The notes under the pieces were generated by a model. It made no database searches and was not told where the DNA came from. It worked only from the letters and a program-made list of their open reading frames with translations. 64,000 nucleotides of DNA from Monodelphis domestica. Its lineage: Eukaryota; Chordata; Mammalia; Didelphimorphia; Didelphidae. Location of the stretch: the NCBI RefSeq assembly GCF_027887165.1, contig NC_077227.1, positions 78,126,988-78,190,987 of the forward strand, read 5' to 3'. Positions 34,170 through 46,000 of the stretch are shown piece by piece. A program made the translations under genes and the position numbers. The first letter of the stretch is position 1, and every line of letters starts with the position of its first letter.

Positions 34170-37100
34170 TCAAAGAGGGTCAGTGATAACTGGCAACACT
34201 GAGAAGCACCTCAGGTATTCTTATTATTCTTATGCAACCAAAGTTAAAGGCTTTCTAAATTTTTTCTAAGGACCTTTCCAGTATTTATATTTAAAAAAAA
34301 ACAAAGGAAGAATTTTATTCTGGGGATACTCTCCCATTACCCCAAATCCTATACCCATACCTTCTTTAGGACTTCAGACTAAAGCTAGGAAATCTGGACA
34401 GCTGTTTCCACTAGAAAAGTACTTCCCTCACTAAGAAAAAGATATTCTCTTTAATATGAGGTGTAAGGAGGAGGTTCTTTGGCTCAAGACAGAGATCTGC
34501 ACCCAGATTTCAGTGTCTGTATTAGCCAAGTTTCCTCTACCTAGGTTTTAGTTACTTCTTAGCCCTTGCTCTGGAGATAATTTTTATAAGTCTGGAAACA
34601 GGCCCAAAGTAAAAATGGTACTCTTGCATCTTAGCTTTCAAGTAGAACCCCAGGATGTCCAGCACACAGTAGGCAAGTGGTCTTTACCCGAAATGGTACA
34701 CTGTTCCTAAGCTGCCTAGTATAGGGAATTCTCGTATGGAATCAGGATGATCAGCACAAAGCTAAGTTTCCCCTCATCATTCAATCACTCTATTCCAGTC
34801 ACTGCTTAACTTCAGAAGAAGGGGAAGCAATTTGCCACACATGGCCTGGAGATATGTACATACCCAGCCAGTACCAGAGAAGTTCTAACATGTGACTGTT
34901 AGTGATAGGTAAAATTCACTCTAGTTGGTATTTTTTTTCTTCTTCCTGTTTTATGTTTTCCTATCTTGGATTGGTTATGGTTCCCTATCATATGTTCTAT
35001 GTTTCCCTATCTTGGTGCCAAGTCATAATATTCCTATATCTCTCAGAGGGAAAATGGGATTTAAAAAAAAATTAACCCTTTAAAGTGGAATAAAACAGTA
35101 TTAATGGCTTTTAGCATCCATTGAGGCAGTAGCAATCAACCCCACTTCACTCAAACTGTACACCAAGCACAGGAAACAAAGAGACTTTTTGAAACATGAC
35201 TATGAATCCAGAAGTAAAAAAAAAAAACCTGTCTGATCCACCAAAGACTGGACACTTAAGCTTATAAATTTGACTTCTGTGCAGACTCCTTGAGCCCCAT
35301 GAGCCCCATAGGCCCTCTATTAGACACAATTCTAACAAGTTTGCTTATCTAATTTCCTAGTCCAAAAAATTCAAAACATAGCTGGCCATCTGGGGCTATT
35401 CAATATAAGGGCAAATATACTCAAGCCTATTAAATAACCATGACCCTGTTTCAGTGAGAAAAGATTAAATCACACTTATTGTGGAGGAGGAGCTTAAAGA
35501 GAGAAGAATTTTAGTAAGAGTTTCATAAAAAATGATTTTAAAAAATTTTAGGTATACTCACAGAGCTAAGCATCTGTTATAGCTGGAAACACCTTTCAAC
35601 CAAATCCCAAATCAATGAAACAACATTCTTTGACCTCACATTTGTACAGGGCATATAATTTTTCCAAAAGCATTTTCTTAACTATCAGCTTACTTTTGAC
35701 CACATGGCATTCTTTTAAGGTCTGAAGTTGGTTGGTTATTTTCATATGCTTTATAAGAAACTATAGCCCAGAGGCAGTTAAAGGTTAAGTGTCTTTTTCT
35801 AAGGCAGATCTACAACTAGAATGGACATTTCAACTCCTGAAGCAGTGTCTCTCCCATCATTCCATTAACATATATTGCATATAAGGTGTTCCCAGTTTCT
35901 ATCCTACTTCTGAGAACTAGGTAGGATACAGGTATATGTTATCCTCATTTTAAATCTTTGCAAAAGGAAAATCTCAAAAGAGTCATAGTATTAAGGAGTT
36001 GTAAAGGTCTGGGAACATCTAGTGTTGTGCCCTCCATTTTATAGAATCAAAATCCAAAGAGAAAAATGACTTGCCCAGATCCTAGTTAATAAGTGGAAGA
36101 ACTAGAATTTGAATACGGGTCCTGATTTCAGAGACAGTTCTTCCACTGTGGTTCTAAATAAAAGAATGGAGACTAGCTGGCCCCTCTATCTGTATCCCTG
36201 GATTTCTCTTCATCACTCACAGCTGGTGGTTCAGTAGAGATAAGGGTCTAGCAATCACCACTGTGAATAGAGGGAAATGTAAGATACTGACAAGAGGCCT
36301 ATCCACCCTCTGTGTTCTGACCAAGATTCCTATTTTAAGAACTCCCCAAACCAACGAGGTCAACAGAGATTTGTTCATTGAACTAAGGACAAACCATATG
36401 CTTTTCCTTGTAGGCTGCTGAATTACATAGTCCATGAATAAAAGTATGTACCACAAGAGGGTTAACCAATGACTACAAAAGAAGAGTTTGGAAGGATATT
36501 CCCATTCATTAATTATCAACAACCATAGTAATAGGTGCAGAATTATTTTCTTTTATAACAAATATGCTAGGGCCTCTTGATCCTCACCCACAAGTCCCAG
36601 TGAAGTAAAAAGTTTGAGAAGAATTATAAAACAGGAATCCCCAAAGTTAAAGATTATCTCCAATTCCATCAATCCTGGATGTTTAAGGTTCAGTTTTGCC
36701 ACAGATAGGACCTTCCCAGTCACCTGGGTTTCTATCAAGTCAGTGCACACCATTTAACTACCTCAGAGACATGGATACAAATTTGTCTGAGGGAAGAAAA
36801 ACAGAACTCTAGAGTTTAGTCAAAAGTAATTTTTGTTGCATGAAATGACATTACACAGTGGCATAAAAGGAAGGGAAGGGAAGGAATTCTTCTCATGAAG
36901 AACTCTATCTATCTCAAGGATGAGAATAGTAAAGAAAGGTCATGGGGGGAAGGAATAGCTTCTCTAAACATGGGGGAATAGCCACAATTTAAACTGTCAC
37001 TGGGTGAGGCTTCAGAGATGTTATTGGAATGCCAAATATGTACCACAATTTTAGGCCTTTGCCCCCAAAAAAAGGATCTCTCTCACACATATCCCTTTTA

Positions 37101-38400
37101 CCACATTGCAAAATGTCCCCTTTGTGACCCCCTCTCCACTATGAACCTATTTTGCCAACACTGTTCAGCCAGATAAATTATATTACACTTCTGCACAGCA
37201 TGTGTCTTCCTCTAACCCTCCAACCCCTTCAGAAAAAGGAAGCTTCTTGATAGTAGGAACTATTGCATTGTTGTCTTTATATCTCCAGTGTCTAGTGAGC
37301 ACACAGTAGATACTTATAAATATTTGTTGAAGTAAGAGTAGGACTACATGTGACAGATCAAGACTGCAGGATGGAAGAACTGTTTAAATTAACAACTATG
37401 TTAGTACCTATTGCATCCCGAGTCTCAGTTTTTTCTTTTTCTCTTACACAAAATAAGGGGGTCAGACTAGATAGATGGCCTCTAAGATCCTTTTCAGCTT
37501 TAAAGATAAGCTCCCCTAAAGCCAAAGCTTGTCCTCAAATAAGTTTTCTACTGGGGGAAATTTCACATACACAAAATAAAAGATAACACAAGGACCAAAA
37601 CAACTGTACAGGCAATAACTGTATAAGAGGCTCAAAGAAGAAAGAGGGAACACTTCTAACTTGGGGAGGTGGAAAATCCAGAAAGCTTGTAGAGGCAGAA
37701 CATGAATGAATAGAAAAGGAAATTGGTGAATATAGGAAGGATAAAGGCACAAGTAGATCCCTTTGGGCAAATGAGAAGTAGATCAGACAGGCAAAGCAGG
37801 CCTGTAGAACCTGGATACCACCGTTAAGAAAGGGGGACTTGATCCTGTTGGCAATGGTCAAGTACTGAGGGTAATAGCAATGAGACAAGGTACAGTTGTA
37901 CTAAGAGAAGATCAATCTAGGAGCATGTGCAGGATGGCTTCAGAAATCCAGAGGAGTTTAAGGAGCTGAATCCCTAAAACAGGAGAATATTTGGTAGTAG
38001 CCTAGAAGTGTGCCCTTTCAATGGGGGAGGGGGGAGGAAAAACAAGTCTTTCGAAAACCTTCCTATAAAACCCTTTTCTGGTGGGAAGGTCCACCCCCTG
38101 GCACCTTCATTCCACCTTAAAATAGGTTCGGTGATACAGCTAGGTATCAAAGGAGACAGGAAACTCCCTTTATAAGACCAGCAGTAAGCTCTTTTACATA
38201 AAGGAAAAGGTGGCACTTGATGAGCCCTGCTCTCCAGACCCAGCTCCAGGCTGAACTTGGACAGGCCGGGAATCCTCTGGAGCTCAGTTTCCTCTCCGGT
38301 AAAACGAGGATCTCACGTTTTTTGATCCTGAAATTTTTGGGATGTCCCCAAGACATTCAGAGTGATGGATGTGACCCAGACCTCTGCCCAGGACGGACAC
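34170..38400. other. UBTD1 intron near the promoter, unique sequence
   Basis: A 4-kb stretch with almost no recognisable interspersed repeat, unlike 1-34 kb. It is AT-rich until the CpG island begins. This may reflect regulatory constraint, but no specific element can be named. Confidence 0.45.
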
Positions 38401-39005
38401 GACGTCGGAGGTATTTGCTCAAAAAGAAAAAAAGGAACTTATGACCCGGGGGGGGGGTGGCACCCAGAAGTGGTCTGGAAGGACCCCCCACAACGCAGTC
38501 GCCGGTTGTCCTTAGGGACAAGCGGCTTTCGAGGCACCCGGCTGCGGCGCGGCTGCTAGCGACTTTTCCCCGCCCCCCTGCGCCCTTCGGCGGGGCCCCG
38601 GTAGCCAGATCGGGACCCTGACAGACAGCTTTTGGGAACCCGCGCCCAGGAGCCGCGGTCGGCGCCGCCCTGGGCGCCCCGGCTCTGCCGCCACTCCGGC
38701 CCCGCCGCAGCCGGCGAACATTTCCTGGCTCGGCCCCCGGCCCCCACCCCCCACCCCCGGCCTGGGTCACTTCCCAGGCGGACAGCACTGGGCTCAGCGC
38801 TTGCTCGGGTCTGCCCAGCCAGACCACCACTGCCGCCGCCTCCTCCCCGCCCCCCCCCCCCAACCCCCGGCTCCCCGTCCCCCAGGCGGCCCAGAGGCTT
38901 CTTCCTCGATTCCTTTTCCAAATGCTCCCCCGCGCCCAGCCCGAGCAGGGTCCGGAGCTATAGAGCGGGGGCGGAGCCAGGTGAGCCGGCGCCCGGGGTC
39001 CTTAC

Positions 39006-39075
39006 CTGCTCGCTTGCGGGGGTGTCCCGGCGCAACCGGCCTCTCTCGGCGCTGTCTCCCCACGCAGTTGCCCAT
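39006..39075 (-). CDS. UBTD1: UBTD1 first coding exon (residues 1-23 and first base of codon 24)
   Basis: Read on the minus strand from 39075, the exon starts MGNCVGRQRRERPVAPGHP and continues RKRA, then splits a codon at GCAG|GTAAGGAC (donor at 39005-39004). It differs from the human UBTD1 start by only A14V in this stretch. UBTD1 has a ubiquitin-like domain, interacts with UBE2D-type E2 enzymes and has been linked to MDM2/p53 stability. The MGNC start fits N-myristoylation of Gly2 with a possible palmitoylated Cys4; this is inference. The rest of the gene, including the ubiquitin-like domain, is not in the window: no minus-strand reading frame resembles exon 2. The head-to-head position with MMS19 is the human arrangement. 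Confidence 0.92.
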
Positions 39076-39400
39076 GGCCGCGGCTCAGCCCGGCCCCATG
39101 CACTGGCGGCTGCGGGCTGGCTGTTCCTCAGATGCCCCGAGCGGGTCCCGGGCCACTCCAGACTCAACTGCTTCTGCCGTTCGGCATCGGTTGTTGCCCC
39201 TCGCTCCCCTGGGCGCGCTCAGCCCTCGCCGCCGGTTTCGCCACAAACTTTGCGGGAGAGCGAGAGGGAGGGCGGCTCCCCCAGCGCTCAAGAGCCCGCC
39301 CCAGGTGGTCGGACCAGGGGGGCTGCGGCCAGGGCCGGCCGGCAGAGGAGGCCGGGGAGAGAGCACAAGAGGGGCGGGCACCACGGCGGACGAGACTCAG
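39076..39400 (-). promoter_or_regulatory. UBTD1: UBTD1 5' UTR and upstream promoter side
   Basis: The sequence upstream of the UBTD1 ATG on the minus strand is GC-rich and should contain the 5' UTR and transcription start, with a GC box around 39370-39380. The exact start cannot be called from sequence. Confidence 0.45.
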
Positions 39401-39778
39401 ACCTAGCTCAGGGCTCCCATCAGAGTCCGGCCCCGGAGACTGTCACTCACCTGCCAAGCCCCTCCCCGGCCCTGCCCTGCCCGGCTTTGGCTCCGCCCCC
39501 GACCCAGGTGAGCATGTGACCGCCGGCACCGCCCCCCCGGCCCAGACCCAGCCCTCTCATTGGGCTTTCCCGAGGGGGCGTCCCACCCGGGGCCCCACCC
39601 AGCCAGGTACCCACTCTGCCGCCCTGTCTTCCAAAAAGCCTGTTTCGTCAGTGGTCTAGGCTAGTTGCTGTCCTGCCCACCCTACGAATCAGCTAAATCC
39701 CCGGGCGCCTGACCCTTCCCCTTCGACCCCAGGCCGCCTTCTCCCTCTCTGGGACAGTCCGGCGGGGAAGGGGGCAAG

Positions 39779-39839
39779 CACGTGACCCAAGCAACCCTCC
39801 TGGTTCCTCGCCACGTGATTGGTCGGAGGGCGCATGCGC
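39779..39839 (+). promoter_or_regulatory. MMS19: MMS19-proximal motif cluster: two CACGTG boxes, inverted CCAAT, NRF-1 palindrome
   Basis: CACGTG occurs at 39779-39784 and 39812-39817. The second runs directly into ATTGG (inverted CCAAT, 39818-39822), and GCGCATGCGC (NRF-1-type palindrome) lies at 39830-39839. The cluster sits 63-123 bp before the MMS19 start codon, followed by a pyrimidine-rich stretch CTTCTTCCTCCTTCC. It fits a housekeeping promoter bound by USF/MYC/TFE-type bHLH proteins, NF-Y and NRF-1; binding itself is inference. Confidence 0.6.
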
Positions 39840-39901
39840 GTGGCTGCCCCGGCGAAGCCGAGAGGCATCTTCTTCCTCCTTCCCCCTCCCAATTTCCGAT
39901 C

Positions 39902-40010
39902 ATGGCCGCGGCCGCGAAGGAAGCACTGGCCCCGACGGGCGCCCTGGGTGGTCTCGTCCAGGACTTTGTGGTTGGGCAGCAGGACGGCCCGGCGGCCGAG
40001 GTGGCGGCAG
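39902..40010 (+). CDS. MMS19: MMS19 coding exon 1 (residues 1-36)
   Basis: The first coding exon encodes the alanine-rich start MAAAAKEALAP, then LVQDFVVGQQDGPAAEVAA, and ends in phase 1 at GCAG|GTAC. It lies in the CpG island. An in-frame ATG 120 nt upstream (39782) has no stop before this start. I prefer 39902 because it matches the human N-terminus, and because the upstream ATG lies among the promoter motifs and probably before the transcription start. A 9.2-kb intron follows. Confidence 0.93.
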
Positions 40011-43000
40011 GTACTACCGCGCTGCGCGCTTTCCGCCGGGTAGCTCCGAGCTGCAAGCTGCGGGGAGGGAGCGGCTGCCGTCTGGCGCCGGTGGGGAGGG
40101 ATGGAGGCGACTGTTGGGGTGGGCCAGGGGACGGAAGCCGGCGAGGGCCGAGCCGTTCGGAAAGGAAAAGAGGCCGCGACAGCGCAAGGCCGGGGGAGAG
40201 GAAGAGGTGGTTCGGAGCCCGGGAGACCAGGGTTGTAGCGAGGCGTAGGCGAACTCGAGCTGAGAGCCACGTGGGTTCCGGAAGGAGGCTACGGCCTTAG
40301 GGGAGGGATGGAGAGGGAGAGAGAAAAGGGTCGAGGGAAAAGAGACCAGTTCTGCGTGCCCCTGAGGGCCTCCCTGGCCAGAGAGCGGTCTACTAGCCTT
40401 GCTAGGGGCTTCCCAAGGGCCTGGCCCCCAACTGGAACCTTTTGCCTTGTCCACGAACATTTTCGTTGACACTTGGAGGCTAGGGCATGACCCATTTGGA
40501 GTAACACCTCCTGGAGAGTTCTTTAGGGTTGTTGTAAGGACCTCCAATCCTGTGCTAAGTAACATATATAGACGAGCTTCTGGAGGAGTGTGAAAGGAGT
40601 TCTTTAAAAGTTTTGAATTTGAAATTCTTACCAGACTGGAATGAGTCACCAAATGTCCTAAAAATTAAGATTGGTCAGACTTTGAATTTAAAAACATATT
40701 CAGGACTTTGCACAGTTCCTAGCACATAATAGATGCTTTAAGGAATGCTCATGATTGATTATAGAAGAGTTAGCTAAGACTGTGCCATCACTTCTTAGTT
40801 GCAATCTAGATCTTAACCTTTTACTCTTCTGAGATGGAGGCCTTAAAAGAGAATATGTTATTTACTGACCCCTTCAAATTTGTGAGCACTGAAAACTAGA
40901 TGTTCTAGTATTTCGGAAACATGGAGATTAATCTGAGAAGCAGTTTGTGAAGGGAGTAGATCATAAAATTGATATAGTTAAATTTGGTGTACTAGAAATA
41001 TTGCTTGAAGTCATAGTATCTAGTTTTCAGTTTTCGTTAAAGCCTTATAAATTGCCAAATCCCTTAGTTAGCCTACTCTGCTAAAATCCATCAAATTAGC
41101 CCTGTTATTATGATAAATTGTCTATAGTCCTGGGTCTGGCCACATTTACAAAGTTTTCTTCTACTGTAACATTTCTCTTCATAAACTAATCTTGATGGTC
41201 CTTGTCTTTGATTGTGCCTCTCCTATATCTTGGAGGCAGACTGTAGTTTTGGAAAGTGCTTTGCATTTGTTGGTTGGACCAAAATGATGTCACTTTTTAA
41301 CTCAAGCACAAATTAAATTTAAGCACCACAGTTGCACAAAATTGTCCACCTCACTCTCCCAGGGTCATTGAAGTCCAGTGGCAAGACAAAAAAGTCAAGA
41401 CTTAAAAAATCAGTTACTATGACCTTGGACTACTCATTTATGCTTTGAGTCTCAGTTCTCATATATATAAAATGGGGATTATACTTAAAGGTTCTAGGTA
41501 CTAGCATACTTGGGAAACTTGAAAGTGCCATATAAATGTGAACTTTTATTATAATCTGCACATCTGCTGTTCTAGCTTTCAAATTCCCTGCACAAGTTAT
41601 GAAATGGGGTCACTGTCCCTTAGTTTAATCTTTTTGGGGGAAATTAGATAAACCAATTAGAGAATACTACAAGAGTATAATAATTATGTTTAATTGTGAG
41701 GTCTAACAATAAGGTGCTTCAAAACTAAAAAGGGGGGAAATCTGTTTGGGCTTAGGAACCTATTTTTAGAATTTAGCAATTAATGTTTGTGTAGGTCTGA
41801 TTTGAGTCATCTTAGTAAGGTGAATGAGATTTGAGTAGTTGGAGATAAATGAATGAAAAAGCTTTTGATAAGTATTACAATCCTAAATGTTTTAAAGGAT
41901 ACAAATACAAAAGTTATGACCATCCTGGCCTTCTGAGAGTGCACCTCATTGTTTAGGAGGCTACAGCCTGGGAGGGTGGGTGGGGGGCAGTATTGAGCTT
42001 TAGATTAATGAACAAAAGCATAAAGGTGGAAGAGTTAAGGAAATTAGCCGGACCCAAATCTACAATTGGTATTGGAGGGGTTAAGTAATATAAAATTAAA
42101 TCTGTTAATTTGGGATTGGATTGTTAGGAGGGAGCCTTAAATGTATTTAGACTTTAGAAATTTAAATGAAAAGCTACCAGTAAGCAAATCTAATGACATT
42201 CTGCTCCTGTATGGGTGCCTGCTTTGTACTAAGTTGGGGATACCCTTTCCTTAACCCTCTATTCCATCTAAACTTGTCTACTAACCATTCCCCAAACATA
42301 TGTTGGGCTTTCTTCCTTCTGTCCCTCCCTACCTTAGAAAATCTTACCCTCATTCTTCAAAACTCAGGTCATAAGTTTTTGCCTTAGCATCCCCCTAATT
42401 ACCTTAGCTAGAATGGTTTTCTCCCTTCTCTAATGACTAATAACATTTATATTCTGGACTTCATGATATTTATTCATCACTTTGTTTTCATTTTATTTGG
42501 GGGCCTTGTCTCTTTCTGTCCTGTCAGAAGCTCATGCAAGGCAGTCATCAGTTGAGTTTTATAATTCTTTATTGTAAAGATTTATTGTAAATTCCTTGGC
42601 GGCCATTGTTAAATATTATATAAATCTTGTAGCCACATTTGTAACCATTACTATATTATAACCTTCTCCCAGAAGCCTTAAATTTCCCCATTACATTATA
42701 CACAAGATTATCAGAATTGCCTCACAGATAGATGTTCAAAGAAAGGAAGGATTTTTCCAAGGAAGAATAAACCTCCAGGACTACCTAGTCACCCCAATTC
42801 TCAACTTTAGTGTAATTTTCAACTCCTTACTTTCATCCTACATAATCCTTTTAGCTGCCAAAATCTTGGCATTATCATCACAATATTTCTCACATAAATC
42901 CCTTTCTCTCCATTCATACAGCTTCTACACTACTTCAAACTCATCAACTCACACGTGGACCATTGCAATAGGCCTTCCTTTTTCTTTCCCTTCCTTCTGC

Positions 43001-46000
43001 CCTCCTCTTCTTTAAGACTATCTCCCTCTCTCCTACAGGCTGGATGGACAGTGACCACTCAGGGGCCCAATCTCATTATAATCATTAATAGAATTTTTGA
43101 CCTGCCCCTTTTCTAATGTGGGTTGGTTGATTATCATCTGTCCTTTCCTATCCCTCCTCTCACCATATTGATTCCAGAATTAATGGAAGCATTCCACCAC
43201 TGCAGTTCAGAACTCCTGACCTCAAGCCATGCACCAGCCTCCTTCCTGAAGCAGAGATTTCAGGTGTGGATGATCACAACTGGCTAAAATAACCTAACTG
43301 TTCTCCCAGCCTCTAGTCTCTGCTTCCCTCTGCTTCCCTCAGCTGCCCTAGTGATTATTCTCAAGCTTGTTATCCTCTTACTCGAAGGTCTCCAGAGGCT
43401 CTCTCTTACCACTGGGATCAAATGCAAATTCCTGTATTTTGTATTTCATGTTCTTGTTTCTGCCTTTCCAGTCTTGTTATGCTTGACTCACTTGCACATC
43501 CTGGTTAACTTGACTCTTGTTGCTCTTCTCATATGATGCTTTATCTCTGTCTTCTTGCTTTTGTGCCAGCTGTTCCATGTGTGGAATGCTCTCCCTCATT
43601 TCCTCCATCTCTGAGCATGTCAGGCTTCCTTCAAGGCTCAGCTTTGTTCCCACCTTCTGCAGGTCTTAACTGATTTCCTCAGGTGCTAGTTCCCTTCTCA
43701 CTGAGATTAAGTTCTATCAACTCTGAAATCCTCTTGTAAGTATCTAGTTATTTATATATTGTCTATCCCCATTAGGAAGTAAGCTCTTTGAGGGTAGGAA
43801 CTGTTTTGTCCTCTTAGGGAGTGAGGGGGATCCCTAGCACAGTGCCTGGCTCAAAGAACTTAAATGTTTATTTACTAATTGACTGAAGGAGAGGTGGGAA
43901 TTTCATGACTGAAAGGTTTTCTCCTGGAAGATAAAAATTACAGTATTGTTGACGGAAGGAAGTTGGGAAATGGAACTTGTTTGGAGATTGGAAATAAAGA
44001 GGCTGATTTGGGACATGTTCAATTTGAGGATGATAGATGCACTTTTTTCCTGATTACTTTTGATTTGTTGCCATTTTAGTCTTCAATAAGAAAACTATTA
44101 GCATTGCATTCGTCCCATTCTTGAGATTTCTCTGAAGGAACATGCTATTACTGAAACAGAAAAAAAGATTGAATTAACCAATCTTGAAACAAATAATTTT
44201 GCCCTAAATCTCAGAGATTCCTATAGCATCCTAAGCAGGAAAGAGAGTCTGAAACCATGGGTGAGACCAAGCCAGAGCTGCTTGCTCTTCAGTGAATTCT
44301 AGAGAGGTTGCTGCACAGTTCAAACAGAAGTCTGATTGTACATTCTGTGTCTTTGCTCATATAAACATTCCTTTGACCCTCCATCTCAGTGTCCACTTAT
44401 GATTGCTCTACCCTGCTACAGAAAAGTGTGGTTTATTTAGGAGATGCTAGTAGACAGGAATGGCCTATGTTTAAAGGAACAGTTCTACATATGTCATGGA
44501 ACCATCTCTATACCAGCCATCATCCACTAAGCTTGGAAGGTCAGTGGACTTAGTCCTCTGCTAGTATCTTTTGTTTTAGGAGCCCAAATGTTACTTTAAA
44601 CAAAAATTTTTAGGTATTTTTAGAAAAGGATATTATTCTAAAGTTTATAGGTGGGGAAAACTAAAGCCTTGAGATAGTAACAAATCCACATTCAGTGTGG
44701 ATCAAGGATCAAGGCTGTCTCTAAACCCAGGATTCTTGACTTTCTTGAACTCCCAAGCTGTTTTTACCTATTTTTTTTATGAATCTGTAGAATTGGACTG
44801 AATTGTTGGATGTTTAATCATATATTGTTATTTTAAAATACTTGGTGTATATATATATATTTTTTTTTTTAACCCATACCTTCCACCTTAGAATCAATAC
44901 TAGTATTGGTTCTAGATAGGAGTGGTAAGGGCTGGACAATTGGGGTTAAGTAACTTGCCCAGGGTCACACAACTAAGAAGTGTCTGAGGCCAGATTTGAA
45001 CCCAGGACCTCCCATTTCTAGGCCTGGCTCTCAATCCACTGAGCTATCCAGCTGCCCTGTACTTGGTATATTTAAAAATATTTTCTAGCTTTACTCATGC
45101 CACTTTCATTCCTTTTACATGTACTGACGTTTCCCCCAACATCTTCCTTTTCTCTGCATTTAAGCAACTTTTTTCTCATTTATTGGTAATATTGCTTTAA
45201 TTCTATTGAGGACTATCTTGGCTAGTCAGTCTGTCAGTTAGCAAGCATTTATTATTCACCTGGCACTGTGCTGAAACCTTGGACATAGAAATACAAAAAA
45301 TAAAAAAAATAAGTCCTGCACGCATCCATCTTACATTTTGGGGATATATATATATATGTGAATCAGGCTTAGTAATGGGAGCTATACATTGAGATTCAGG
45401 AAGGCCACACACAGATAACCAGATTTCTTAATATAAATAGGCTACATTCTTTTGTGGTGCATGTTGAAAGCTGGAAAAACATTTTTGTTTTATTCACTCA
45501 CTAAGTTATGGAGGCACCTGAGGCCAGTCTTCACAAAAGCAGTCCCATTAGGCAGTCTCTTGCACTTTGGTTTTTTGGAATTGGGTGAGGTTTTCCAGAA
45601 GATAGTAAAAATGATGTTATATTTATCTCATTTGATCTTAATAGTAATCCTTTGAAGTGAGTGCCATCAGTATTGCCTTTTTTTTCCCCTAAGTGGGAAA
45701 CTGAGGCCAAGAGATTTTCAGGGACACCCTGGTAGTCACAAAGCTACCTTGTCAAGAGGCAGAATCAGAAGCCAGGGCCTCTTTGCTCCCAGGTCCAGAG
45801 TTCTTACCACTAAACTTCTCTCAGGATGGATCCTAATCCTGTGTCCACAGGAGAGTGACAGGGCTTAGGATGAATCAGATCAGTGATATCCTCCTCTCCC
45901 TATAGGTGTTGGGTCTGGAAGCTTTTCTATGAATGGTTAATAAGAAATTCCTCTGGGGAACTGTTAGAATCCAGTCTTGAATACATGCCTTTACAGTTTC

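Larger units (their letters stand above)
1..39005 (-). other. UBTD1: UBTD1 intron 1 (partial, at least 39 kb)
   Basis: From the donor at 39005 to the left edge no further UBTD1 coding exon can be found. Human UBTD1 also has a very long first intron. The content is interspersed repeats listed separately plus unique sequence. No intact reading frame longer than about 120 codons occurs left of 38.3 kb, and the ones there are in L2, L1 or CT-rich DNA. Confidence 0.8.
38480..40330. promoter_or_regulatory. CpG island, shared bidirectional UBTD1/MMS19 promoter
   Basis: This stretch is strikingly rich in G, C and CpG compared with both flanks. It spans UBTD1 exon 1 and MMS19 exon 1, whose start codons are 826 bp apart and point away from each other. 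It contains several GC boxes (for example near 38960-38980, 39370-39380, 39487-39496) and inverted CCAAT boxes. No TATA box is apparent for either gene. Transcription starts cannot be fixed from sequence. Confidence 0.88.

Noticed and set aside
38632..39519. 295-codon plus-strand open frame and several other long frames in 38.4-40.6 kb
   Set aside because: They lie in the CpG island where stop codons are rare, are Pro/Arg/Gly-rich in every frame on both strands, and resemble no family. UBTD1 exon 1 is on the opposite strand within one of them.
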